Notes: generated by a model not told the origin, from the letters alone. A stretch of DNA of 32,596 bases from Gammaproteobacteria bacterium (GCA_004357505.1 SMWC01000113.1:1-32596); one strand, 5' to 3'. Numbered from the stretch's first letter, positions 18,145 through 25,704 are shown. Numbers and translations are program-made.

Positions 18145-19344
18145 GTGTCAGACTCCGATCGACGTCGAACCGGGACACAAGTTTTGACTCAGGATTCTTT
18201 ACAGCAGTTCGCTCACGAGAAATTGGTTCGCCTGGAAGCGCAACTTCTGCAGCGGGAACTCGTGATAACCGATCGCATCGCCCCAGGGATCACTCGACGG
18301 GGTGCGACACAGCTGATTTCGTTCGCCTGCAATGATTATCTCAGCCTATCCCGCCATCCGGATGTGATTCAGGCGAGCGAGGAAGCCACTCGACGCCTCG
18401 GCGTTGGAGCGGGCGCATCACGCCTGGTGACCGGCAATCACTCACTATATCAGCGCCTCGAAGCACAGCTCGCGAAACTCAAAGGCACCGAGGACGCGAT
18501 CGTGTTCGGTAGCGGCTACCTCACGAATATCGGCGCGATTCCCGCGCTGATGGGGCGGTCCGATCTGATCCTCATGGACGAAGCTTGCCACTCCTGCTTG
18601 TACTCCGGCGCCAGGCTCGCACGAAGCCGAATTTTTACATTCAAACACAACGACGTCGGCGACGCCGCGGAGCTGCTCCGCTTGCACCGCAACGAGTATC
18701 GCTATTGTCTGCTCTTGACCGAGGGTGTGTTCAGCATGGATGGGGATCGAGCACCCATCGCCGCTTTGCTCAAGCTCGCGAACGAGTTCGATGTCTGGCT
18801 CATGACCGATGACGCTCACGGTCTAGGCGTGGTAGGCGACGGCCGAGGATCGAATATCGACGCAGGCACCGCGTTGCCCGTACCGCTACAGATGGGAACG
18901 CTGTCCAAGGCCGTGGGCGCTTACGGCGGATATTTGTGCACGAGCCGGGCAGTTGCCGACTTGATACGGAACCGTGCACGAAGCCTGATCTACTCGACCG
19001 CCCTGCCCCCAGGAACGGTGGCCGCCGCGTCAAAGGCGCTGGAGATCATTGCGACGGACAAGGCCTTAGTACGGAAACCCATCGAGCGAGCGCGGCTCTT
19101 CACGGATAAGCTTGGCTTACCCACCGCACAGAGCTCGATCGTACCGTTGCTGCTCGGCAGCTCGGAGCGAGCGTTGAAGGCCAGCGAGCATTTACAACAA
19201 GCTGGCTATCTGGTCGTCGCGATTCGCCCGCCGACGGTACCAGTCGACACCGCGCGCCTTCGCTGCACATTCTCGGCTGCTCACGAAACGGCCGACGTTG
19301 AAGCTTTCGCGCGCGCAGCCGCAGAGGCACTAGCGGCAGTATGA
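18145..19344 (+). CDS. bioF: 8-amino-7-oxononanoate synthase
   Basis: A 399-residue alpha-oxoamine synthase (PLP, class II fold) joining pimeloyl thioester and alanine to KAPA, with loss of CO2. Motifs: FACNDYLSLSRHPDV near the start, GAGASRLVTGNHSLY, MDEACHSCLYSGARL with the PLP-stacking His, the DDAHGLGVVGDGRG segment, and the PLP Lys at about 255 in MGTLSKAVGAYGGYLC. The GTG at 18145 gives a slightly long N-terminus; a TTG at 18184 is another option and neither has a strong ribosome-binding site. It overlaps bioD by four bases (ATGA), so the two genes are coupled, and follows the mutase gene by 43 bases, so all three may be co-transcribed. Confidence 0.96.
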   Translation: MSDSDRRRTGTQVLTQDSLQQFAHEKLVRLEAQLLQRELVITDRIAPGITRRGATQLISFACNDYLSLSRHPDVIQASEEATRRLGVGAGASRLVTGNHSLYQRLEAQLAKLKGTEDAIVFGSGYLTNIGAIPALMGRSDLILMDEACHSCLYSGARLARSRIFTFKHNDVGDAAELLRLHRNEYRYCLLLTEGVFSMDGDRAPIAALLKLANEFDVWLMTDDAHGLGVVGDGRGSNIDAGTALPVPLQMGTLSKAVGAYGGYLCTSRAVADLIRNRARSLIYSTALPPGTVAAASKALEIIATDKALVRKPIERARLFTDKLGLPTAQSSIVPLLLGSSERALKASEHLQQAGYLVVAIRPPTVPVDTARLRCTFSAAHETADVEAFARAAAEALAAV

Positions 19345-20012
19345 GCCGATTCTTTATCAGTGCGTCGGGAACAGAAATCGGCAAGACGTTCGTAACCAGT
19401 ACGTTAATAACGCAATTAAGAGCCGCGGGGCACAGCGTCGACGCACTCAAGCCTGTGGCGACCGGTTACGACCCGCGGGAGCCCGAACGGAGTGACAGCG
19501 GTGTGCTGCTCGCCGCGCTCGGCAGACCGATAGACACACGGCTCATTGAACAGATCACCCCGTGGCGCTTCGAGGAGCCTTTGTCGCCGGACATGGCCGC
19601 CGATCGGGAAGAACGGTCTATCCCGTTCACGCAGCTCGTCGACTTCTGCGCCGAGCGTCCCCGTGTCGACGTCACACTGATCGAAGGCATCGGCGGCATC
19701 ATGGTGCCGCTAGACTCGTCACATACCGTACTGGACTGGTTAGAGGCACTGGCCATACCGGTTCTGCTGATCGTCGGTGGCTATCTCGGCACGTTGAGTC
19801 ACACGTTGACGGCAGTCGGTATGTTGCGCTCCCGGGGTCAGGAACTGGCCGGCATCATCGTCAATGAGTCCGCCGATCAGCCCGTTACGCTGGTGGAAAC
19901 TGCGAACGTCATCGCGCGATTCGTCGAGCCGGCGCCGGTGCTACTATTGCCGCGGCTGCAAGGCACTGATCAAGCACCGGATTTTCTGCCGCTACTCGCA
20001 CCCTACCTTTAG
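19341..20012 (+). CDS. bioD: Dethiobiotin synthetase
   Basis: A 223-residue P-loop enzyme that closes the ureido ring of dethiobiotin from DAPA, CO2 and ATP. The N-terminal nucleotide loop reads SGTEIGKTFVTSTL, a variant of the usual GTDTxVGKT; KPVATGY carries the catalytic Lys; DVTLIEGIGGIMVPL is the Walker B-like segment with the conserved Glu-Gly; the NE-x-A motif appears as IIVNESADQP. Length is normal. It starts within the stop of bioF. Last plus-strand gene before the convergent gap with the hairpin. Confidence 0.95.
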   Translation: MSRFFISASGTEIGKTFVTSTLITQLRAAGHSVDALKPVATGYDPREPERSDSGVLLAALGRPIDTRLIEQITPWRFEEPLSPDMAADREERSIPFTQLVDFCAERPRVDVTLIEGIGGIMVPLDSSHTVLDWLEALAIPVLLIVGGYLGTLSHTLTAVGMLRSRGQELAGIIVNESADQPVTLVETANVIARFVEPAPVLLLPRLQGTDQAPDFLPLLAPYL

Positions 20013-20094
20013 GCCTCGACTCCAGAAGCAGATAATTAACGGCAGGCAAAACCTTCAGTCTCCCCTCTAATGGCGAGGCGGTAGAAACCCCGGC

Positions 20095-20122
20095 GCGCCG
20101 GCGGCATCGACACCGCCGGCGC
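20095..20122. terminator. GC-rich hairpin in the convergent gap after bioD
   Basis: A perfect ten-base inverted repeat (GCGCCGGCGG and CCGCCGGCGC) with an eight-base loop lies 82 bases past the bioD stop and 38 bases past the stop of the facing OmpA-domain gene. Neither side has a long T-run (TTGCTTGG on plus, GGGGTTTCT shortly after on minus), so it may work as a bidirectional barrier rather than a classical intrinsic terminator. Confidence 0.5.
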
Positions 20123-20160
20123 TTGCTTGGCGGATTGACTGAACCGCTACTGCTCGATGA

Positions 20161-20544
20161 CTACTGCCGAGCGATTCGCTCGACCGATCCCGTCGGAATC
20201 AACGTCAACTGCGCACGACAATCGAACGCCAGGCCGTCAAGGTCCTGCTCGTCGGCTGAAGCGTACTGCTCACCGTAGGCATCGACGAAAATTCTCGACG
20301 CGGAAATACCAGCACGAATCAACGTCTCGCGCACGCTCGCAGCCCGTTGCGCTGACAGTTGTACGTTGTGCTCCTCCGCACCGCGAGCATCTGCGTGCCC
20401 TCCCACACGAATGGACATTCCCTCCATGCGCGCCAGCAAGTTCGCCAGCCGACTCAGACGTTTCTGAGTTTCATCAGCGACCACGGTGTTATCGGTTTTG
20501 AACAGGATATGGACATCCAACGCCTCTCCGACCGCATCTTGCAT
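20161..20544 (-). CDS. OmpA-like domain ORF (3' part of a split PdsO-like gene)
   Basis: 127 residues covering an OmpA-type peptidoglycan-binding domain: HILFKTDNTVVADETQKRLS, then IRVGGHADARGAEEHNVQLSAQRA with the typical GHAD-x-RG and R-A-x-x-V-R motif, ending with AFDCRAQLTLIPTG. There is no signal peptide, so by itself it would stay in the cytoplasm. It is in the same frame as the glycine-zipper ORF immediately upstream, with only a TAG and four codons before this ATG. The pair reads as one protein resembling PdsO, the OmpA-like protein named from proteobacterial dedicated sortase systems. An AGGA overlapping the TAG, about ten bases before the ATG, could allow re-initiation. Confidence 0.75.
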   Translation of the reverse strand: MQDAVGEALDVHILFKTDNTVVADETQKRLSRLANLLARMEGMSIRVGGHADARGAEEHNVQLSAQRAASVRETLIRAGISASRIFVDAYGEQYASADEQDLDGLAFDCRAQLTLIPTGSVERIARQ

Positions 20545-20556
20545 AGTCCGGGCGTC

Positions 20557-20559
20557 CTA
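20557..20559 (-). other. In-frame TAG dividing the PdsO-like gene
   Basis: On the minus strand the frame reads ...ETRYR-stop-DARTM..., and no frameshift is needed to join the two halves. It may be a recent nonsense mutation, a sequencing error, or a site of readthrough or re-initiation. Confidence 0.7.
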
Positions 20560-20877
20560 CCGGTAGCGGGTCTCGAGCATTTTGATTTGCCGCTCGCCGC
20601 TTTCAATCAGACCATTGAGGTCGGCGACCTGCTCGCGCGCGTCTGTCCAGCGTTGCTCGAACTTGATGCGCGCGCCCTGTTCCGCATCGAATCGGTCTCC
20701 GAGCCAGATCCCTGCGGCAGCGCCCAGCAACATCCCGATCGGACCTCCGGCAGCTGCGCCGATCACCGCGCCGCTACCCAGGCCGAACTTCTCAAGTTTG
20801 GTTGACTTGCTTGGTTCTGCGGCCCAACTCGCGCTCGTCAGTGTGGTAGCAAGAATTACAATTATCGCGTGTCTCAT
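20557..20877 (-). CDS. Glycine-zipper secreted ORF (5' part of a split PdsO-like gene)
   Basis: 106 residues. The start at ATG 20877 is fixed by a strong AAGGAG seven bases upstream. A Sec signal peptide (MRHAIIVILATTLTSASWAA) is followed by a short Lys/Ser linker and a glycine-zipper (GLGSGAVIGAAAGGPIGMLL, then GAAAGIWLGD), typical of small outer-membrane-associated proteins, and a helical coiled-coil-like segment (FEQRWTDAREQVADLNGLI). The frame then meets a TAG, and the OmpA domain follows in the same frame. The signal peptide plus zipper plus coil plus OmpA order is that of PdsO-like proteins. No sortase or marker for the sortase system is visible in this window, so the name is by architecture only. 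Confidence 0.75.
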   Translation of the reverse strand: MRHAIIVILATTLTSASWAAEPSKSTKLEKFGLGSGAVIGAAAGGPIGMLLGAAAGIWLGDRFDAEQGARIKFEQRWTDAREQVADLNGLIESGERQIKMLETRYR

Positions 20878-21172
20878 GACTGTGCTCCTTTTGGTTCCTG
20901 GTGCAATACGCACGCCACCATTGAAGCTCAGGCTAGCGGCAAACCGGTGATGAATTCGGCCGAGAAGACGCTTCGAATATGACCAATTCTGACGACAGGC
21001 ATGCTGCCGGCCTTCGAAGGTCAGCTCAATAGGGGCGCGCTATGAGAGCCCCGCACGCCGGCAGAGCTGGCGAGGATACCGGACGAAAGTCCGCCGTCCC
21101 GGCAGCCTCGCAGGCACACACGGCAGCAGGACGCTCTAACTGCCAAGGCCGAACGAAGGAAGAGTCGCGCCG
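20878..21172. other. Non-coding stretch with clustered inverted repeats
   Basis: 295 bases without a credible gene between the second vWA gene and the glycine-zipper gene. Inverted repeats seen on the plus strand: CCTTCGAAGG (21011-21020), GGGGC/GCCCC (around 21032-21052), GCGAGG/CCTCGC (21070-21111) enclosing CGGAC-GAAA-GTCCG (21080-21093, a GNRA-type loop), and GGCAG/CTGCC (21122-21144). Part may be 5' leader of the minus-strand gene. I cannot match it to a known riboswitch or RNA family. Confidence 0.35.
20885..20890 (-). promoter_or_regulatory. Strong Shine-Dalgarno of the glycine-zipper gene
   Basis: AAGGAG on the minus strand, seven bases before the ATG at 20877. It shows that the gene is, or recently was, well translated despite the in-frame TAG further on. 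Confidence 0.75.
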
Positions 21173-22177
21173 CTAGCGGCGAAGCGAAGGCAAGGCGACG
21201 AAAGTGCCCCCATTGCGCTGACACAGCACCCGCATGAGTGTCGCGAAACGGGCCGCCGTCAGCAGCTCGCCATTAGTCACTTCATAGTAGACGGGGAAAG
21301 CCACGGCGTGAATCCGGACCCGCCGTTGACCGTCCGGGCCCGCTTTATTACGCCGATCGACCTCTCTTACGACCGCATTGATGGATCCGGACGCGAAGTC
21401 GTCGCTGTAGACATACAGACTAATCTTCTTGTCGGGATCGTAGAATGTATCGATCGCCTTAAGAATGCCTTCCCTGGGACTCGAGTTGGAAAAAGCGCTC
21501 CAGTTCCGCAGCGCATTGAGTATGGCTTCGCGTCTCGCCGGCGTATCCGGAATCCACTCATTGCGATAGCTCTTGAACATGTACTCGCCCATGTCGTTGA
21601 ACACCTGGATACCCTTGACCTGCGGATAGACTTCCAGAGTCTCACGAAGCTGCTGCTGGACGCGATTCCAGGCGTAACGCTGCATGCTACCGGATGTGTC
21701 AATAATGAAGATGATGTACTCGCTGTCGACCGGGATACCGCCGATCACGTAATCGTCAGGATCGGGTTTGTAGTCGGCCAATAGACGCTGCATCTCTTCG
21801 GTTAGCCGCTGCTTCGCTTCGGCAAGTCGTCCTGCCAACTCGGCCGAGATGTCCGAATCGTCCTCTGTTGCGAGAAATTCAGCGCGTATTCGCGTCAACT
21901 CCCGTTCGAGCGACGCAATCTGAGTCTGGTCTTCATCGACACGCTCAATGGTAGATAACCGCTCGCGCCGCACGACCTCGGTCTCACCGAGTATCTCGTG
22001 TAGCTCCAGCTGATAGCGGGCGATCAATCCTTCCAACTCGACGTGGCTTTCTTCGAGCCGAATCGGCTCGAAGATCTTGGTTAAGACCAGCAGCAAGATA
22101 ACCGCCCCGAACCCGCAACAGATCACGTCCAGGAATGCCAGACCGCCGGTCTCCACTTCGCGTCGACGATATCTCAT
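21173..22177 (-). CDS. Membrane-anchored vWA protein, second B-type subunit (stator-like)
   Basis: A 334-residue protein. The start ATG 22177 overlaps the stop of the preceding vWA gene by four bases (ATGA), which decides it over an upstream open stretch to 22231. A cytoplasmic basic leader is followed by one membrane helix (FLDVICCGFGAVILLLVL) with Asp at residue 17 placed like the proton-binding Asp of MotB/TolR/ExbD. Residues 40-135 are a charged helical/coiled-coil stretch. A von Willebrand A domain follows with a full MIDAS motif (IIFIIDTSGSMQ, about 156-167). The topology predicts that coil and vWA domain lie in the periplasm. Last gene of the long minus-strand array. It shares its N-terminal pattern with the gene before it, so they are probably related by duplication. 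Function inferred. Confidence 0.85.
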   Translation of the reverse strand: MRYRRREVETGGLAFLDVICCGFGAVILLLVLTKIFEPIRLEESHVELEGLIARYQLELHEILGETEVVRRERLSTIERVDEDQTQIASLERELTRIRAEFLATEDDSDISAELAGRLAEAKQRLTEEMQRLLADYKPDPDDYVIGGIPVDSEYIIFIIDTSGSMQRYAWNRVQQQLRETLEVYPQVKGIQVFNDMGEYMFKSYRNEWIPDTPARREAILNALRNWSAFSNSSPREGILKAIDTFYDPDKKISLYVYSDDFASGSINAVVREVDRRNKAGPDGQRRVRIHAVAFPVYYEVTNGELLTAARFATLMRVLCQRNGGTFVALPSLRR

Positions 22178-23265
22178 GGCCAATCCTCCGAAGGCGCCAT
22201 CATCGATCCGCCGGTGCTGAGCGCCAGCCACCAGTAATCCGGGGCAGCCTGGGGATCACCCTCCATCGCGTAGAGAATGACATTGACGGGAACGTTGAAC
22301 GGTAACTCTCGTGCGGCACGAGTGAAATGGCCGTGACGTTCCCTGCCGCTGACGCCGGCACGGGTCGGGATGATCTCCCCCATCGTCGGCAGGCCGTCTA
22401 CGAGCAGGTAGATATTGTCGGGCTTGGGATCCAGCGGCCGCATAGATGCGAACGCCGCATGCAGGCTCGTGGGTCCTTGCGGCACGGTGGCGCGTAAGGT
22501 CTCCACAGCCTGATCCAGTTGACCGCCATCCGTAATCGTCAACCACTGACCGTCGGTTCCCTCAATCAGCGACCACGCTCGGTCATTGAAAGCGAAGATC
22601 TGAAATTGCGTGCCGGGCGTGAGCTGCGTCGTCAACCAGTCCAGCGTGTCGACCACCTGCCGCCACTTCGGTGCAGCGAGCTGCTGGTCTATCGGCATAT
22701 TCCTGCGGCGAAGGATATTGACGAGGGTACGGTCCAGCATGCTGCCGGAAGCGTCCACAAGGATCACGACGCGTTCGCCGCCCATTCTCATACCCGTCAA
22801 GTATTGGCGGTTACCGTCCCCGGTGAAACTACGAATACGGTTGCCGGCGTCCTCCAGTGTAATACTCGCTGCAGAAAGACGCTGCGTCTCCTCCTCCAAT
22901 GAGTCAAGCTCCGAGCGAAGTCGCTCGATGGCTTCTTGCTGAGCGGTCGTGTCCGCCGTCAACGTACTGAATTCCTCTGCCGTCAGCGAAATCTCCGTAA
23001 TAATCTCTTCTCTCAGACCCCGCAGGATCGCCCACTCCTGGATGAGTTCGGCCAACTCCTGTTGAATTTGCACCAGATTCTTGCGACCAACGAGCACCTG
23101 TAACTCCATGCGGTCCACTTCACTGGCGAGCTCGTCGAGAATGACCTCGCGACGTTCATCGATATTCGCATTGATAATCATGAAGAGCAGAACCACGGCG
23201 CCGAGACCACAGGTCATGGCGTCGAGGAACGACAACGAAAACACGGTGATGGCCTTACGTGCCAT
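22174..23265 (-). CDS. Membrane-anchored vWA protein, first B-type subunit (stator-like)
   Basis: A 363-residue protein with one N-terminal membrane helix (FLDAMTCGLGAVVLLFMI) preceded by a short basic leader. Asp 15 in FLDAMT lines up by eye with the critical Asp of MotB (YADFMT), the residue that carries protons in MotB/ExbD/TolR-type stators. Residues 35-140 are a Glu-rich coiled coil (EEIITEISLTAEEFS, ERLRSELDSLEEETQRL). A von Willebrand A domain begins at about 165 with the MIDAS residues in VVILVDASGSMLD, and later DNIYLLVDGLPT. It overlaps the Hsp70-like/FHA gene upstream by 11 bases and the second vWA gene downstream by four. Unlike MotB or TolR it lacks a peptidoglycan-binding domain; the vWA domain takes its place. 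Confidence 0.86.
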   Translation of the reverse strand: MARKAITVFSLSFLDAMTCGLGAVVLLFMIINANIDERREVILDELASEVDRMELQVLVGRKNLVQIQQELAELIQEWAILRGLREEIITEISLTAEEFSTLTADTTAQQEAIERLRSELDSLEEETQRLSAASITLEDAGNRIRSFTGDGNRQYLTGMRMGGERVVILVDASGSMLDRTLVNILRRRNMPIDQQLAAPKWRQVVDTLDWLTTQLTPGTQFQIFAFNDRAWSLIEGTDGQWLTITDGGQLDQAVETLRATVPQGPTSLHAAFASMRPLDPKPDNIYLLVDGLPTMGEIIPTRAGVSGRERHGHFTRAARELPFNVPVNVILYAMEGDPQAAPDYWWLALSTGGSMMAPSEDWP

Positions 23266-24655
23266 CGGCTTCCTCTATCACGATCGCCTGCAGTTCCTCT
23301 CCCGGGGAACCGATGCGGATCACATCAGCGGGTTGAATCGCAAGCTCACCAGAGACTCGTCTCTCATTGACGAATGTCCCATATTGGCTTAAATCGCTGA
23401 GTTTGAGCTCGCCGTCACGACGTACCAGCTCGCAGTGCGAGCGGGACACGCCACTGTGCTCGCCATTCAGCACAATCGTCCGACGCCCACCCCGGCTCTC
23501 GCGACCAATCAAGAGTCCCTTGCTGTCCACGCGGAAAGCGACCCCACGGTAGACGATGTGCGTCGCCGAACGCTCCCGCTGTCGCGCCGAATCGCGGCCG
23601 GTATCCGCAGTCGCCGACGTTACCACCTGCGTCACCGGGGCGCCCTCTTCTCGCCACGGCAGTCGTTTCAATAATTTAACTTGCCCAGGATTCGCATCGA
23701 TACTGTCAAGACTCTGTAATGCGCCCAGCGCCGCCGCACCGACGGGCAACGGTAGAATGTGCGCATCATCCAGCCGCGAGAGTTCATTGACGACTCCCGG
23801 CAAGCCGAGCAGACGGTGCGACACCTGTACGACCAGGCTGTCTCCGGTACTTCTGCACTGCGCAATCAATTGCACCAACGCGCGAAAAAATCCGGCGGCA
23901 ACGCCAAGCAATTGGTCGCGCTTCACCTCTACGCAAAGCTCCTTCCCACCATGCGGAAGCTTAAGCTCGGCACGGTCCTGCTCATGCAGGCTCTGCAACC
24001 ACATCGGCAAACGATCGTAGACGAGCTGTTCGCTCTCGGCGCCGTGAAACGGATCAAATCGTGTCGCCAGAACGAAGATCTCCGCGACGCGCTTGGCCCA
24101 TAAGTCCATCAGCGAGGCAAGGCCGACGCCATCGATCACCTGCTCCGTCGTTGCAGCAACATCGCTAGCCTGTTCGAGCGTCGTCGCGGAAACACGATGT
24201 AATCCGGCGTCCAGGTAGATCAATTGCTGGCCGGGGTAGGGTCTAGGGCTCGCAGCCGCAGCAGTATTCACTAACGATCGTACCGGCATTCCGCACTCCT
24301 GGGCGAGTCCCAACAACAGCCCGAGCTGCTCGCGGCTGTAGTGGTCAGGCACAACCAGCAAGGCATCCTTGTCCTCACCGCCGTACCGTTTCCAAAGGTT
24401 CTCAAGCTGCGCGAATGCAAGCTGGGCCGTGTTATCGACACCTTCCAGACCCGCGCTCCCCTGCTTGAGACTCAGGTTCTCCCAGTAACGGTTATTGCTA
24501 TCGCGCGGTCTGAGGCGCGCCTGAGAATAAGCATCATTGCCCGTCAGAATTTCACCGTCGGCGAGCAGCGCATAACCAGGTTCCGTGCCGAGCACTCCTG
24601 ACTCATCGGCGATAACCAGGTTCGCATCATTGATATCGATAGCGAGCGTGCTCAC
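23255..24655 (-). CDS. Hsp70/actin-like protein with C-terminal FHA domain
   Basis: A 466-residue cytoplasmic protein. The first 310 residues follow an actin/Hsp70-like plan: an N-terminal LAIDINDANLVI strand, a middle LIYLDAGLHRVSATTL phosphate-loop-like segment, and a Gly-rich end (LPLPVGAAALGAL). The usual DxGTT and DxGGGT signatures are degenerate, so ATP hydrolysis is doubtful. A linker rich in Thr, Arg and Ser follows. An FHA domain fills about 366-462, with GRESRG, SRSHCEL and GTFVNERRV in the right order; FHA domains bind phosphothreonine. It lies between the MotA/TolQ/ExbB-type gene (ten-base gap) and the first vWA gene (overlap). With a Ser/Thr kinase in the same array, this protein is the natural reader of phosphorylation; that pairing is inferred. 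Confidence 0.82.
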   Translation of the reverse strand: MSTLAIDINDANLVIADESGVLGTEPGYALLADGEILTGNDAYSQARLRPRDSNNRYWENLSLKQGSAGLEGVDNTAQLAFAQLENLWKRYGGEDKDALLVVPDHYSREQLGLLLGLAQECGMPVRSLVNTAAAASPRPYPGQQLIYLDAGLHRVSATTLEQASDVAATTEQVIDGVGLASLMDLWAKRVAEIFVLATRFDPFHGAESEQLVYDRLPMWLQSLHEQDRAELKLPHGGKELCVEVKRDQLLGVAAGFFRALVQLIAQCRSTGDSLVVQVSHRLLGLPGVVNELSRLDDAHILPLPVGAAALGALQSLDSIDANPGQVKLLKRLPWREEGAPVTQVVTSATADTGRDSARQRERSATHIVYRGVAFRVDSKGLLIGRESRGGRRTIVLNGEHSGVSRSHCELVRRDGELKLSDLSQYGTFVNERRVSGELAIQPADVIRIGSPGEELQAIVIEEADGT

Positions 24656-24665
24656 GAATCTCTCG

Positions 24666-25475
24666 CTATTGCACGCCGCCGCGCGACTGCATGTGACGGA
24701 TCAGGTTGTGATCGATATAAGTCTGCGTATCAAATACGGCTCGTTCCTGCAGCGATTGCAGTTGGTGAACCAAAAACATCACGACAATAGAGATCAACAA
24801 CGCAATGAAAGTGGAATTAAACGCGGTACCGAGACTCAGCGTCACACCCATGATATCGCCGTCGACGGCACGGTGAGCTTGTCCGAGCGCGTCACCGATT
24901 CCGCGAACGGTACCGATAAATCCGACAGATGGAATTGCCCAAGCGATATAACGAATCATCGACAGCTCAGACTCCAGCCTGCCACCTTCCGATTCGCACA
25001 GAGTATTGGCGACGGAAGACACATCCTGGATGTTGCGCGTTGAGCCGAAACGCTCCAATGAAGACAACAGCACACGCGGCAGTAACATGTCGCGCGATCC
25101 ACCCGGTAGCGCCTGCAGCGTGCGCGCATATTCTCGCGAGTCCTCGGGCAGAATTCTGACGCCGTCTGGAACGGGCACGAGCACCTGTTGCAACAGCTTT
25201 CGCTCGCGCAGAGATGTAGTTGCCTTGTAGCCCATGATGGAAAACGCCCACAGCATCAGCACAAAGCACGATTCCTGTTCGAAGTCCTTGATCAAGACCC
25301 AGAAAGAACGCTCGACCGTGAAATTCGTGTCTTCCTGAATCTGCAACGCCTGTTCATTCAGGACTGCGGTCGCCCTTGGCCTGACGACCGTCACATAGGT
25401 CGCGTGCACGACAATGATCGCGATAATCAGGGAAAATACCTGGAAGAGGAATTCTGTTTGAAAGTTACGTTTCAT
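24666..25475 (-). CDS. MotA/TolQ/ExbB-family proton channel subunit
   Basis: A 269-residue membrane protein. Four hydrophobic segments: about 8-31, 68-83, 173-198 and 212-240. The last two carry the family signature: IPSVGFIGTVRGIGDAL (ExbB/TolQ have GLLGTVxGI) and GVTLSLGTAFNSTFIALLIS with the conserved Thr/Ser. The large loop between the second and third helices is cytoplasmic in this family. MotA, TolQ and ExbB form pentamers around two copies of a MotB/TolR/ExbD partner and use the proton gradient to drive rotation or pulling. The two vWA proteins two and three genes downstream are the only candidate partners in the array. The ATG at 25475 follows the small secreted gene by 19 bases. Confidence 0.88.
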   Translation of the reverse strand: MKRNFQTEFLFQVFSLIIAIIVVHATYVTVVRPRATAVLNEQALQIQEDTNFTVERSFWVLIKDFEQESCFVLMLWAFSIMGYKATTSLRERKLLQQVLVPVPDGVRILPEDSREYARTLQALPGGSRDMLLPRVLLSSLERFGSTRNIQDVSSVANTLCESEGGRLESELSMIRYIAWAIPSVGFIGTVRGIGDALGQAHRAVDGDIMGVTLSLGTAFNSTFIALLISIVVMFLVHQLQSLQERAVFDTQTYIDHNLIRHMQSRGGVQ

Positions 25476-25494
25476 GGCTAGTGGTCCAACAAGG

Positions 25495-25704
25495 TTATAT
25501 GTTGACCGGGAAGATCACTTCTTCGTCCGCGTCGATCTCGTCGCTGGGAATAAAAATCTCATCGAGCGGGCGCGTGTCCGGAGGAGCGGGCGGCGCCACC
25601 GTGGTTGTCGTGTCGACCTCTGGGGGGGCAGCGTCCTGACCTACAGACGACACCGATAGGGCCATCAAAGCCAATAGCGCCAATAGCATTCGTGGTAAGT
25701 GCAT
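25495..25704 (-). CDS. Small secreted acidic protein, 69 residues
   Basis: Not a recognised family. A signal-peptide-like start (MHLPRMLLALLALMALSV, then SSVGQDAA) leads into a short Pro/Thr/Asp-rich tail ending EIDADEEVIFPVNI. No Cys, so not a lipoprotein. ATG 25704 is chosen because GGGAG lies eight bases upstream; the ATG at 25710 would be too close. It is tucked between the PEGA/SUMF1 gene (51-base gap) and the channel gene (19-base gap), so it likely belongs to the same array and would place an acidic peptide in the periplasm or at the membrane. Confidence 0.65.
   Translation of the reverse strand: MHLPRMLLALLALMALSVSSVGQDAAPPEVDTTTTVAPPAPPDTRPLDEIFIPSDEIDADEEVIFPVNI

Noticed and set aside
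20161..20877. Full dedicated sortase system
   Set aside because: Only a PdsO-like protein is present; no sortase, target with sorting signal, or two-component pair is visible.
21070..21111. RNase P RNA or c-di-GMP riboswitch
   Set aside because: The GAAA loop and AAAGTCCG string look similar at first, but the rest of the conserved core of either RNA is missing.
21173..25475. Zorya-type defence system (channel plus MotB-like protein)
   Set aside because: The channel and Asp-bearing helices recall ZorA/ZorB, but ZorB has a peptidoglycan-binding domain and no ZorC, ZorD or ZorE is seen; kinase, FHA and PEGA proteins are foreign to Zorya.
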